Positions 6,644 to 15,375 of a stretch of 26,132 nt of DNA are shown piece by piece (within the stretch, counting starts at the first letter, position 1; every line of letters begins with the position of its first letter). This stretch comes from JAWOJF01 sp046481785. Its GTDB lineage: Bacteria; Bacteroidota; Ignavibacteria; Ignavibacteriales; Ignavibacteriaceae. Made by a program: the position numbers and the translations under genes. The notes under the pieces are model-generated. The model ran no database searches. It was not told where the DNA came from and worked only from the letters and a program-made list of their open reading frames with translations. The DNA is taken from positions 1 through 26,132 of the forward strand of contig JAWOJF010000260.1 of assembly GCA_046481785.1 (NCBI GenBank). Reading direction: 5' to 3'.

Positions 6644-7131
6644 TAATATTAAAATTAATTGTAATTAAATTTAGTAAAAATATTCGGGAGATGGTGGAGA
6701 ATAAACAGTAATTGGTGAATGACGAAGACACCTCATATTTTTATTATACTGCCGTTCTTATCACACAGAAAAAGAAGATGTTTCAAAGATAGTGTAACAA
6801 TTATTCCGACCGATATCTGGTTTTCCTTTTTTTATGATAATATGGTGTCTCCCCTGTATTAATTAGCAGTATTGTGCTGTTTGCTTAATAATATTAGTCA
6901 TTCTCACTTTTAAGCATTAATTATAGTGTTTTTCTTAAAAATGGAAAAGAGGTTATTTAGATACACTTTTCTGAATATTCATAAGCAGTATTTAGTGTAG
7001 TTTAGCTAATTGGAGGCTTTTATTGTTTTAGTTATCTTTGGAATACAATTTGCTCAAAAGGCCAAATAAATAAAAAGTAAACGAACTTAATGTAATAGGT
7101 ATTATCGATACTTATTAATGAAAGGAATATT
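6644..7131. other. Gene-free stretch between divergent mlaE-like and pckG genes
   Basis: This stretch holds the two divergent promoter regions and no credible small gene. On the plus strand there is a strong promoter (7009-7040) and a dyad in the leader (7094-7116). On the minus strand a perfect TAtcTTTG box lies at 6791-6784, but no TTG sits at the expected distance, so a promoter for the MlaE gene there is only possible. The rest is AT-rich DNA without clear structure. Confidence 0.6.
7009..7040 (+). promoter_or_regulatory. Promoter of pckG (Bacteroidota-type)
   Basis: ATTG (7009-7012), a spacer of 20 nt, then TATCTTTG (7033-7040), a perfect TAnnTTTG box. Transcription would start near 7047, giving a leader of about 85 nt. 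The leader contains a dyad aataggtat / atacttatt (7094-7102 and 7108-7116, one G-T pair) that ends 15 nt before the start codon, and AAAGGA 6 nt before the ATG. Confidence 0.7.
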
Positions 7132-8955
7132 ATGGCTCTCAAAAGAGAGGAAATTGTAAACAAAAAATTGTTGCAATGGATAGATGAAGTGAGCGGGATG
7201 TGCAAACCTGATTCTGTACACTGGTGCGATGGTTCCCAGAAAGAATTTGATGAACTTGCTGCTCAGCTTGTTAAAAAGGGAACTTTCAAAAAAATAAATG
7301 AAGATATAAGACCTAATAGCTATTACTGCCAATCAGATCCTTCAGATGTAGCAAGAGTTGAAGACCGCACTTTTATATGCACCGCAAAAGAGGAGGATGC
7401 CGGCCCAACAAATAACTGGATTAACCCGGCTGAGATGAAGGAAACCCTTAAATCCTTTTTTGACGGCTCGATGAAAGGGAGAACAATGTATGTTATACCT
7501 TTCAGCATGGGCCCGCTTGGTTCAGATATTGCGCATATCGGAATACAGATTACAGACTCGCCCTATGTTGTCTGCAGTATGAGAATAATGACACGGATGG
7601 GAAAGCCGGTGCTTGATGTTTTAAAGGATGATAATTTTGTTGAATGTCTCCATTCTGTGGGCGCTCCATTAACAAATGGAAAAAAAGACGTTCCCTGGCC
7701 TTGTAACGAAGAAAAATATATTGTCCATTTTCCGGAGGAAAGAAGCATCTGGTCATTCGGCAGCGGGTATGGCGGCAATGCATTGCTTGGTAAAAAATGT
7801 TTTGCTTTAAGAATTGCATCATACATGGCACGCGAAGAGGGCTGGCTGGCAGAACATATGCTTATTGTTGGAGTTACGAACCCGGAAGGTAAAAAGAAAT
7901 ATTTTGCTGCTGCTTTTCCAAGCGCCTGCGGAAAAACTAATCTTGCTATGTTAACACCAACTCTTCCCGGATGGAAGGTTGAAACAGTTGGTGATGATAT
8001 TGCCTGGATGAAGTTTGGTGAAGATGGAAAGTTATATGCTATAAATCCTGAAGCAGGCTTTTTTGGTGTTGCCCCGGGAACTTCCATGAGTACTAATAAA
8101 AACGCTATGCTTTCTATGGAGAGTAATACAATCTTTACTAATGTTGCTCTTACTGAAGATGGTGATGTATGGTGGGAAGGTAAAACAAAAAATCCACCTG
8201 CTGTTAAAGAAAATTGGTTAGGTCATAAGTGGTCACCGGAAAGTAAGGAAAAAGCAGCTCATCCAAATGCAAGATTTACTGCCCCTGCAAATCAATGCCC
8301 GGTTATTGATCCTGCCTGGGAGGACCCGAAAGGCGTACCGATTTCAGCAATTTTATTCGGCGGAAGAAGGAGCAATTTTGTTCCGCTTGTTTTTCAGGCA
8401 TTCGACTGGCAGCATGGAACATTCCTTGGCTCTATTGTTTCTTCCGAACAAACTGCCGCTGCCGAAGGTAAAGTTGGTAAGGTTAGGCATGATCCTTTTG
8501 CTATGCTTCCTTTTTGCGGTTATAATATGGGGGACTATTTTGCTCACTGGCTTGAAGTAGGAAAATCTGCTGACACTGATGATTTACCCAGGATATTTTA
8601 CGTTAACTGGTTTAGAAAAGATGACGATGATAATTTCCTGTGGCCCGGCTTTGGTGAAAATATCCGTGTACTTAAATGGATATTTGAACGAACAGATGAA
8701 GGTACGGAAAGCACAAAAAATGCCATTGATACTCCAATCGGGTATGTGCCTTCAATTGATTCAATTGATATTGAAGGACTGGAAATTTCTACTGAAAATC
8801 TTGAGAAACTGCTAAATATTAAATCGGAAATGTGGAAAGAAGAAATTGACGAAATAAAAGAATATTATAAAATTTTCGGCGACAGGCTTCCTACCGGACT
8901 AATTGATGAGTTAAAAGCTCTTGAAGACAGGTTAGCTACCGTTATTTATAAATAA
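7132..8955 (+). CDS. pckG: Phosphoenolpyruvate carboxykinase (GTP)
   Basis: Converts oxaloacetate and GTP to phosphoenolpyruvate, GDP and CO2, linking the TCA cycle to gluconeogenesis or working in reverse. At 607 aa it has the standard length of the GTP class and not the shorter ATP class. Landmarks: ARVEDRTFIC (74-83, substrate-binding Arg), GSGYGGNALLGKKCFALRIA (210-229, Mn-ligand lysine), AEHMLIVGV (240-248, metal-ligand His), FPSACGKTN (262-270, the P-loop with the reactive cysteine found only in the GTP type), GDDIAWMKF (287-295, kinase-2) and FGGRR further on. All expected catalytic residues seem present. The ATG is preceded by AAAGGA at good distance. It is monocistronic: a strong promoter sits upstream and two hairpins downstream. 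Confidence 0.97.
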   Translation: MALKREEIVNKKLLQWIDEVSGMCKPDSVHWCDGSQKEFDELAAQLVKKGTFKKINEDIRPNSYYCQSDPSDVARVEDRTFICTAKEEDAGPTNNWINPAEMKETLKSFFDGSMKGRTMYVIPFSMGPLGSDIAHIGIQITDSPYVVCSMRIMTRMGKPVLDVLKDDNFVECLHSVGAPLTNGKKDVPWPCNEEKYIVHFPEERSIWSFGSGYGGNALLGKKCFALRIASYMAREEGWLAEHMLIVGVTNPEGKKKYFAAAFPSACGKTNLAMLTPTLPGWKVETVGDDIAWMKFGEDGKLYAINPEAGFFGVAPGTSMSTNKNAMLSMESNTIFTNVALTEDGDVWWEGKTKNPPAVKENWLGHKWSPESKEKAAHPNARFTAPANQCPVIDPAWEDPKGVPISAILFGGRRSNFVPLVFQAFDWQHGTFLGSIVSSEQTAAAEGKVGKVRHDPFAMLPFCGYNMGDYFAHWLEVGKSADTDDLPRIFYVNWFRKDDDDNFLWPGFGENIRVLKWIFERTDEGTESTKNAIDTPIGYVPSIDSIDIEGLEISTENLEKLLNIKSEMWKEEIDEIKEYYKIFGDRLPTGLIDELKALEDRLATVIYK

Positions 8956-8959
8956 TTTT

Positions 8960-8989
8960 CAGGGACTCTCAATATTGATACTGTCCCTG
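8960..8989 (+). terminator. First 3' hairpin after pckG
   Basis: Arms cagggac / gtccctg (8960-8966 and 8983-8989), with a 16-nt loop that itself holds the perfect palindrome tcaatattga (8969-8978). There is no strong T-run right after, so it may protect the mRNA end or weakly terminate. The main terminator follows at 9003. Confidence 0.45.
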
Positions 8990-9002
8990 TTCGGGTTATT
9001 CT

Positions 9003-9038
9003 AAAGATGACATCTTTTTAAAAAGATGTCATCTTTTT
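9003..9038 (+). terminator. Main pckG terminator, 34-bp perfect palindrome with T-run
   Basis: Positions 9003-9019 and 9020-9036 are perfectly complementary 17-bp arms with no spacer, followed by more T. Each arm is itself a small hairpin, aaagatg-a-catcttt and aaaagatg-t-catctttt. On RNA it can fold either as one long stem or as two short ones. The T-run suits termination of pckG, though the stem is AT-rich. It could also be a dyad operator. Confidence 0.7.
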
Positions 9039-9442
9039 CTTTTATTTATTTTTAATAAATATCATCTTTTCCAATAACTTCACCTCTGGCTTCTCTTTAT
9101 AATAAGATACTGTGTGAATACTTGTTATATGTGTGATCAAATAATTAAACATATTGCTTCGGCTTTGGGCGGGTCACCATACAGTTCAACATTCTTTTAG
9201 CTAACTTTCTATATGCAGCATAATGAGACAAGTATTATTGTTTTTCTTGATTTGATTTTATAGCATTGTTTATTGTATAATATATTGTACACAACCTTGT
9301 TATCATAACTCCTTCTTTTTCACCCCTTTAGTGTAAATTTTAATCATTTCTTCCAAATTCGTTATAAATTATTGCAGCATAATTTTTGGTAGACATTAGC
9401 ACTATTATTGATTATAATTTCATGTATTTAAAAATTTGAAAG
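9039..9442. other. Gene-free stretch upstream of the hybrid kinase
   Basis: AT-rich DNA without an open frame of note on either strand. It must hold the promoter of the kinase, but no TTTG-N19/20-TAnnTTTG match convinced me. The nearest partial box is TAATTTTTG near 9380, with wrong spacing and no -33 element. Nothing else was recognised. Confidence 0.5.
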
Positions 9443-12400
9443 ATGAACGGAATTACGGAAAAAAATACAGATAGTAGAAACGGAGAATTGAATTTTGAAA
9501 TTCTCAATTATGCTCCCATTGGGATATTAACGTTTTCCCGGGAATGGAAAATTGAGTTTGTTAGTGAAAGTTTCAAAAAGATCGGTTTTTTATATAACTA
9601 TGATTTTAATGATCTTACCGGAAATAATATCCTTAAGACTCACCTGCTCCCTGATGCTTCTTTGGTGGATGAACTGCTGGAGATTGAAGACGGGACCCCT
9701 TTTGAAAAAGAAATAAGAAATATAAAAACCGCTGCGGGTGGTGTTGTTTCATTATATGTAAAAGCTTCTCCTGTATTTGATGAAGAAAGATTTAACGGGG
9801 GAATTTTAGTGCTGGAGGATATCAGCATATTACCCGGCGTTGTAGAAGAAGAAAAATTCAAAGCAAATGCTTTTGAAAAATTATTTTCCCGCCTTAATGA
9901 TATTTTGTTGATAACGTCTCCCGCCGGGGATGTTAATTTTTCTTATGGTAAGAATTTAAAAAAATTGAATATAGAATCCGGCTCTTCCGGATTTAATGTT
10001 AATAAAATAATAAATCCTTTGCAGGCAGGTTCTTTTAACCAGGCGCTTAATGAAGTTACCACAAGACGTACATCTAAAGAGGTATTTTTAGAAATTTCAT
10101 TTGCCGGAACACCAGCATATTATGAGTGCCGTATTGAACCGTATATTAACCGGAAAGGGCAGGTGCAGTTTGTATTTCTTTTGTTTAAGGATGTTACAAA
10201 ATCTGTTCTTGAAAAGAAAAATTATGAAACACGCTTAAATGAATTGCAGCAGTACCGGTTAATTGCAGAAAATTTAAGTGAAGCAGTATTTGCAGTTGAT
10301 TTAAAAGGTAACGTTGTCTTCTGGAATGATTCTTCAGAAGAAATTTTCGGATATACAAGAGAAAATATACTGGGTAAGTTCGCCGGCGAAGTACTGGGTT
10401 TATTTGATGAAAATTATTTTGAAAAAATAAAGGATGAACTTGCCAAAACATTAACCTGGAAGATTAATATTAACATCTTTAAAAAGGATGGTCGCAAAGA
10501 AATTCTTGAAGCTAAATTTACCCTTCCGGCAGCAGACATTGGCGAAATTGTTGTGCTTTGTTCCAACATTACCGAAAAAGCTGAATCTGAGAAAAAATTA
10601 AGGCAGTCAGAGGAAAAATTCAGGAATATTGTTACACAGGCCTCAGAACTTATCTGCAATATAAGTACTGACGGTACTATAAATTTTGTTAACCAGTTTT
10701 TTTTAAAATCACTTAAGTATATGGAAGGGGAAATAATCGGGAAAAATTTTATTGAGCTTATTGATCCTGATTATCTTAAATCAAATCTATTTGATATTTC
10801 TTCATTTGACAAAGGACGCTCCAAAAATATTGAGATCCCATTATTAACAAAAAGGGGGTATCTGCTTTTTGTTATAGCAAATTTTTCAGCAGTTTACGGC
10901 GATACTAACCTTATTGATTCTTATAACGGCTATTTTATAGATATAACTGAGAAAAAAGCTTCCGAAAAAGACCTGATGATCTTTCAGTCTTTATTTGAAT
11001 CTTCCCAGGATGGAATTGCTGTTGAATGCGACAGGAAAATTATTATAGCCAATGAGTCGTTTGCTGATATTTTTAATTACCCTCATGATTCACTTGTTGG
11101 AAAAGAAGTACTTGACCTGGTTTCAAATACGGATACCCTTCGCGTGGCAGAGTATTTGAAAATTGTTGAACAGAAAAAGCATGTGCCCGGCAGGCTTGAA
11201 TGCCTGGGCAGAAGGATGGATGGTTCTAACTTCCATCTCGAAATATCTGTTGCTTCTTTTGAATCTGAAAAGAAAGTATATATAGTTCTTATTACACGGG
11301 ATATTACCGAACGTAAACGTTCACAGCAGGCTATAAGAGAATCAGAAGAAAGATACCGGAACATAACAGAAAATATAGACGATTTCCTTTATACGTACGA
11401 ACGTATCGGCATGGGATTCAGACCTACTTTCTATACTTCTTCAGTTGAGAAAGTAACTGGTTACACTCAAACTGATTTTCTTTCTGATTCCAAACTTGCA
11501 TTAAAAATAGTTCATCCTGACGATTTTACAATTGTAAAAAAGAAATTAAAAACTCTTATGCGAAGCCGTATACAGCTTTCAGAGGAGTTTGAATTTAGAA
11601 TAATAAACAAACACGGTAATATTGTTTGGGTAAGGAATAAGATTAACTTAAGCCGCAGTTCTGAAGGTAAACCATTAAGAATATACGGCCTGGTTAGTGA
11701 TATTACTCTTCGGAAAAAAGCGGAAGAAGAATTATCTAAATCAACTGATAACCTTGTTAAGCTTAATGAAACTAAAGATAAATTTATTTCAATTATTTCT
11801 CATGATCTGAGAACACCTTTTACGTCTATACTTGGTTTTACTGATCTTCTTTTAAGTGATGAAGGTTTAAGCGAAGAAGAAAAGAAACAGTATGTTAAGT
11901 TTATCAGGGAATCATCCAATTCAATGCTTGCGCTCGTTAACTCGCTGCTTGACTGGACAAGGCTTCAGACCGGCAGGATCAGGTTTGAACCGGAAAAAAC
12001 AGACATCAGGGGAATAGTTGAAAATTCTATTAATTCAATGTCTGGCGCTGCATTCCAGAAAAATATTCAGATAGATTGTGAACTGGAAGATGAACTGCCT
12101 GTTTTTGTTGATAAAAATCTTATTACCCAGGTTTTTAATAATTTAATTTCAAATGCTATTAAGTTTACCAAACAAGGGGGCAATATTATTATTAACGCAG
12201 TTCCCTCTGCACGAATCAGGTTTTATGAGTTCTCGGTTAAAGATAATGGTGTCGGAATTAAATCTGAAAATCTTGGAAATTTATTCAGGGTTGAAACTAA
12301 ATTTACCTCTGAAGGAACAGCAGGCGAGAAGGGAAGCGGGCTTGGCCTTTCGCTTGTAAGGGAAATAATTGAAAAACATGGCGGAGAGATATGGGTTGAA

Positions 12401-12832
12401 AGTGAATATGGGATTGGCACTGAATTTAAATTTCTTCTCCCGGTTGCATCAGCTAATATTTTGATTGTGGATGATAGTAAAACTGACCGCTTGCTTTATT
12501 CAAAAATATTAAAGAGCATTACTCCCGATTATAACATTGATGTTGCATCCAACGGTAAAGAAGCGCTTGATAAAATCCTGGCTTTACCCCCTGCGCTTGT
12601 AATAACAGATCACCTGATGCCGGAAATGAATGGTTACGACCTTGTTAATGCCCTGAGAAGAACCGATATTAAAAACAAGCCCCCTGTTATTGTACTTAGC
12701 AGCGAGCTGGATAGAATTACTATAACAGATTATAATGAATTGGGAATTGAATATGTTTTCAGCAAGCCGGTTAATTTAAGCAACTTTAAACAGGCTGTGG
12801 AAAAAACATTAAAAAAAGGATTGATAAGATAA
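9443..12832 (+). CDS. Cytoplasmic multi-PAS hybrid histidine kinase with receiver domain
   Basis: A soluble 1129-aa sensor kinase with no membrane segment, so it senses an internal signal. The N-terminal part is a chain of PAS/PAC units: about 20-130, a divergent one at 145-255, 268-380, 392-505, 513-625 and 637-758; each typical one ends in an I-T-E/L-R/K-K-type linker (SNITEKAESEKK, IDITEKKASEKD, RDITERKRSQQ, SDITLRKKAEE). The HisKA domain has ISHDLRTP with phospho-acceptor H787. The ATPase domain has NNLISNAIKF (N904), DNGVGI (934-939) and GSGLGL (964-969). The receiver at about 1003-1125 has D1010/D1011, phospho-acceptor D1056 in TDHLMPEMNG, S1086 and K1108. There is no output domain and no regulator gene next to it, so its target is unknown. 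It is convergent with the pullulanase gene, with 7 bp between. Confidence 0.93.
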   Translation: MNGITEKNTDSRNGELNFEILNYAPIGILTFSREWKIEFVSESFKKIGFLYNYDFNDLTGNNILKTHLLPDASLVDELLEIEDGTPFEKEIRNIKTAAGGVVSLYVKASPVFDEERFNGGILVLEDISILPGVVEEEKFKANAFEKLFSRLNDILLITSPAGDVNFSYGKNLKKLNIESGSSGFNVNKIINPLQAGSFNQALNEVTTRRTSKEVFLEISFAGTPAYYECRIEPYINRKGQVQFVFLLFKDVTKSVLEKKNYETRLNELQQYRLIAENLSEAVFAVDLKGNVVFWNDSSEEIFGYTRENILGKFAGEVLGLFDENYFEKIKDELAKTLTWKININIFKKDGRKEILEAKFTLPAADIGEIVVLCSNITEKAESEKKLRQSEEKFRNIVTQASELICNISTDGTINFVNQFFLKSLKYMEGEIIGKNFIELIDPDYLKSNLFDISSFDKGRSKNIEIPLLTKRGYLLFVIANFSAVYGDTNLIDSYNGYFIDITEKKASEKDLMIFQSLFESSQDGIAVECDRKIIIANESFADIFNYPHDSLVGKEVLDLVSNTDTLRVAEYLKIVEQKKHVPGRLECLGRRMDGSNFHLEISVASFESEKKVYIVLITRDITERKRSQQAIRESEERYRNITENIDDFLYTYERIGMGFRPTFYTSSVEKVTGYTQTDFLSDSKLALKIVHPDDFTIVKKKLKTLMRSRIQLSEEFEFRIINKHGNIVWVRNKINLSRSSEGKPLRIYGLVSDITLRKKAEEELSKSTDNLVKLNETKDKFISIISHDLRTPFTSILGFTDLLLSDEGLSEEEKKQYVKFIRESSNSMLALVNSLLDWTRLQTGRIRFEPEKTDIRGIVENSINSMSGAAFQKNIQIDCELEDELPVFVDKNLITQVFNNLISNAIKFTKQGGNIIINAVPSARIRFYEFSVKDNGVGIKSENLGNLFRVETKFTSEGTAGEKGSGLGLSLVREIIEKHGGEIWVESEYGIGTEFKFLLPVASANILIVDDSKTDRLLYSKILKSITPDYNIDVASNGKEALDKILALPPALVITDHLMPEMNGYDLVNALRRTDIKNKPPVIVLSSELDRITITDYNELGIEYVFSKPVNLSNFKQAVEKTLKKGLIR

Positions 12833-12842
12833 GTTTATCTTA
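12825..12842. repeat. Palindrome spanning both stop codons of convergent genes
   Basis: Perfect 8-bp arms taagataa / ttatctta with a 2-nt centre (gt). The TAA stop of the kinase (12830-12832) and the TAA stop of the GH13 gene (complement of 12840-12842) both lie inside it. No G/C-rich stem or long T-run is available, so efficient termination between these genes is not evident. Confidence 0.7.
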
Positions 12843-14939
12843 CTTCTTCCTCAGTACCATTCCTGTTGAGGTTTCCAAAATTACCTTACCGGAAAGGCTG
12901 CCTAACGGCTCTATTCCTGCATCTTTCTCATTAACTAAAATGTCCCAGTTTCCGCCGGGAAGTATAAACTCTTCTTTTTTTAATGGATTGGCATTAAGCA
13001 AGACTAAAATCTCATCCCCGTTATTTTTAATATGGTAACCAAGAGCAAACTCATTAGTTACACTAAAAAACAGTATATCATTATAATCAGCCCGCCTGAA
13101 GGCTTTATATTTATTCCTTAGTTCAATTAATCCTTTATAATATTCAACAAGTTCTTTATTTGCCTTTGCCTGATTATAATTAATATAATTTGTTTCATTA
13201 TCCTTTTCATAACTGTTATGGTCAATTTTTCCCTGATGAAGGTCAGGCACACTTTTATCCGCTGTAATTACTTTGCTCCTGGCATATTCCTGACCGGAAT
13301 GTATCATTGTAATTCCCTGCGATGTAAGTAAAAAGAGTGCGCCAAGTTTATTAAGTTTCATCTGCTGTGAAGTTAATTTTGTATTGGCATCTGCATCTGT
13401 AATTACTTCATCATGTTTAATATCATTCAAACCAATGCGGATAAAATCTCCTATGGTATAACCGTCATGTGACTCAAGGTAGTTTACAGAATGTTCCTTC
13501 TTTAAAAATAAACCATGTTTATCTTTTAGAAGAGTTCCGTTTATGTAACTTTTTATTCGGTCGGGATTATTATTTCCAAACCATTTACCGAAAATCCAGC
13601 CATGCCCGCTATTAGGGTTTTCGCCTTTAATACCATTTCTTATCTGATCATTCCAGCTTCCCCAGCCGCGCTGAGAAAATCCCATCGGGTCATATCCGCC
13701 GCCCCATGGTTCGCATACAATAATTACGTGAGGATTTATTTTCTGTGCTTCTCTCAGTACTGTTTCAACGGTCTCCCAGTCAATTAGTTTACCAAGATCA
13801 AAACGGAAGCCGTCTATGTGGTACTCTTTCATCCAGTAGAGTATACTTTCAACAATAAGCCTTCTAAGCATAGGACGCTCAGTTTTCAGATCATTACCGG
13901 TGCCGCTATTAGCCAGATAATTCCCATCTTTATCCAGCCTGAAATAATATTCCTTATCAATCTGTTTAAGATTTCCCAGCTCATATTCCGACAGATGGTT
14001 ATATACTACATCCATCATTACTGCAATACCTTCTTTATGGAAGGCTTTAACCATATCTTTAAAATCATTTACCTGTTTACCGGTCTTACCCTGCCATTCA
14101 TTCCATTTTAATTCACTCCAGTCTTCGCTATAATAAGCGGCAGGAGCAAAGAAGGCAGCAGTCATATAACCCCAATGGTTCCTTTCATAAGGATTCCAGT
14201 TATTATACCTTCCATGTGAAGACTTCTTAAAGGGAATTTCTATATTAGCAAATTCCTGTGCAGGCAGAAGCTCAATAGTATTAACACCGAGATTTTTAAT
14301 GTAATCAATTCCACCGGGTTTTCCTTTTTCCACCAGACCTTTATATGTGCCGGGATGATCCGCTCCTGAGGAGGGATGTGCGGTCATATCCCGGAGATGC
14401 ATTTCGTAGATGATCAGATCCCGCCAGTCTCTTTTAATCCATTGATCATCTTCCCAGTTATAATCATCTTCTTTAACAACAATAGCTTTCCGCGGGCTCC
14501 AGTAGGTATTGTATGTAGCTACAGCCCTGGCATAAGGATCAATACAAAAAGTATCTTTTCCCCCGGAATGTTTTACCTTATAACCGTAAAATAATCCATA
14601 CAGTTCTCCTTCAACAGATGCTTCCCATACTCCGTCTTTATCTTTAATCATTTCATAGGAACTTCCTTCATTATCCTCAGCCTGTTTAAATGTTACAAGG
14701 CTTACCCGCTCTGCATTAGGCGTAAAAAGCCGGAAAAATGTTTTTCCATCTTCAACAAAAGAACCAAGTTTTTTATCAGAATAAAAACTATCAAGTTCCT
14801 TATTCAGAACTATGTTAGGTTCTCTCTTTTTAATTGTTTTGGCAAATGTTTTATCGTAAATGAACAAATTATTACCCAATACATTTATTAATGAAAAACA
14901 AATAAGAACTACAATTACTATCGAAAGTTTTGGCTTCAT
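12840..14939 (-). CDS. Secreted GH13 pullulanase/isoamylase-type debranching enzyme
   Basis: Predicted to hydrolyse alpha-1,6 branches in starch, glycogen or pullulan outside the cytoplasm. The 699-aa protein begins with a basic then hydrophobic leader (KPKLSIVIVVLICFSLINVL), which is a signal peptide or membrane anchor with no lipobox cysteine. Residues about 50-160 look like a CBM48-type domain (GKTFFRLFTPNAERVSLVTF, YGYKVKH, DPYARAV). The catalytic barrel has the four GH13 regions: DVVYNH (310-315), GFRFDLGK with nucleophile D381, EPWGGG with acid/base E410, and ESHDGYT with D492. RDWRDLIIYEMHLRDMT and GYMTAAFFAPAAYY fit type I pullulanases. It lacks the CBM41 often found in secreted pullulanases. 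AGGG precedes the ATG. A glycogen-debranching role cannot be excluded. Confidence 0.9.
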   Translation of the reverse strand: MKPKLSIVIVVLICFSLINVLGNNLFIYDKTFAKTIKKREPNIVLNKELDSFYSDKKLGSFVEDGKTFFRLFTPNAERVSLVTFKQAEDNEGSSYEMIKDKDGVWEASVEGELYGLFYGYKVKHSGGKDTFCIDPYARAVATYNTYWSPRKAIVVKEDDYNWEDDQWIKRDWRDLIIYEMHLRDMTAHPSSGADHPGTYKGLVEKGKPGGIDYIKNLGVNTIELLPAQEFANIEIPFKKSSHGRYNNWNPYERNHWGYMTAAFFAPAAYYSEDWSELKWNEWQGKTGKQVNDFKDMVKAFHKEGIAVMMDVVYNHLSEYELGNLKQIDKEYYFRLDKDGNYLANSGTGNDLKTERPMLRRLIVESILYWMKEYHIDGFRFDLGKLIDWETVETVLREAQKINPHVIIVCEPWGGGYDPMGFSQRGWGSWNDQIRNGIKGENPNSGHGWIFGKWFGNNNPDRIKSYINGTLLKDKHGLFLKKEHSVNYLESHDGYTIGDFIRIGLNDIKHDEVITDADANTKLTSQQMKLNKLGALFLLTSQGITMIHSGQEYARSKVITADKSVPDLHQGKIDHNSYEKDNETNYINYNQAKANKELVEYYKGLIELRNKYKAFRRADYNDILFFSVTNEFALGYHIKNNGDEILVLLNANPLKKEEFILPGGNWDILVNEKDAGIEPLGSLSGKVILETSTGMVLRKK

Positions 14940-15013
14940 TTTTCCCTATTATTCGAAAAAAATTTCACATTGTTGCTAATTTAAGTGAAAAGATAAGAAA
15001 TTTTAACAAAAGC

Positions 15014-15346
15014 TTATTCTCCTGCAAGAATTTTTCCATCAACAACCGGTGTTACGCAAATAAGTGGTTTTTCCGGTACATTAAAATTTGAGAAGATCTC
15101 TTCAAATAATTCGAATTGCCTCCCCCGTTCTTCAAGGCGGGCAAATTTTTTATATTTCATAAACCTGCCAAATTTATCTGAGGGTGCATCAAAATGATAA
15201 GCTGAAGGAAAATCTTCCTTTGCTTTGCTTTTCAGGAAATTGATTTTGTTATCATCTCCACCTTCAATTTCATAACCTATCGCGCGGAACTCTTCAACAA
15301 AACCGTTGTTGATAACCAGGTAAATATTTAATATCGTTTCCAGCAT
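15014..15346 (-). CDS. Uncharacterised protein, 110 aa
   Basis: I do not recognise a family. The protein appears soluble and mixed alpha/beta, rich in Lys, Glu and Phe, with no signal peptide, cysteines limited to one, and a central DKFGRFMKYKKFARLEERGRQ stretch that is probably helical and basic. It lies 29 bp after the seven-helix membrane protein gene and 74 bp before the pullulanase gene, on the same strand, so it is probably part of a longer transcript. The ATG start has no Shine-Dalgarno sequence. Confidence 0.6.
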   Translation of the reverse strand: MLETILNIYLVINNGFVEEFRAIGYEIEGGDDNKINFLKSKAKEDFPSAYHFDAPSDKFGRFMKYKKFARLEERGRQFELFEEIFSNFNVPEKPLICVTPVVDGKILAGE

Positions 15347-15375
15347 ATTATTTATAGAAAAAATCAGCAGACAAA

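Noticed and set aside
6784..6791. Promoter for the MlaE gene on the minus strand
   Set aside because: TAtcTTTG is perfect, but the required TTG about 20 nt upstream is missing (the complement reads TCGG there), so it is mentioned only as a possibility.
7563..8087. 174-aa open frame antisense to pckG
   Set aside because: Shadow of a well-conserved enzyme gene, with low-complexity Ser/Pro-rich composition typical of antisense frames.
9170..9320. Structured RNA or riboswitch in the long gap before the hybrid kinase
   Set aside because: Only short AT-rich dyads (for example around tgtataatatattgtac) were seen, with no stable stem, terminator or known motif.
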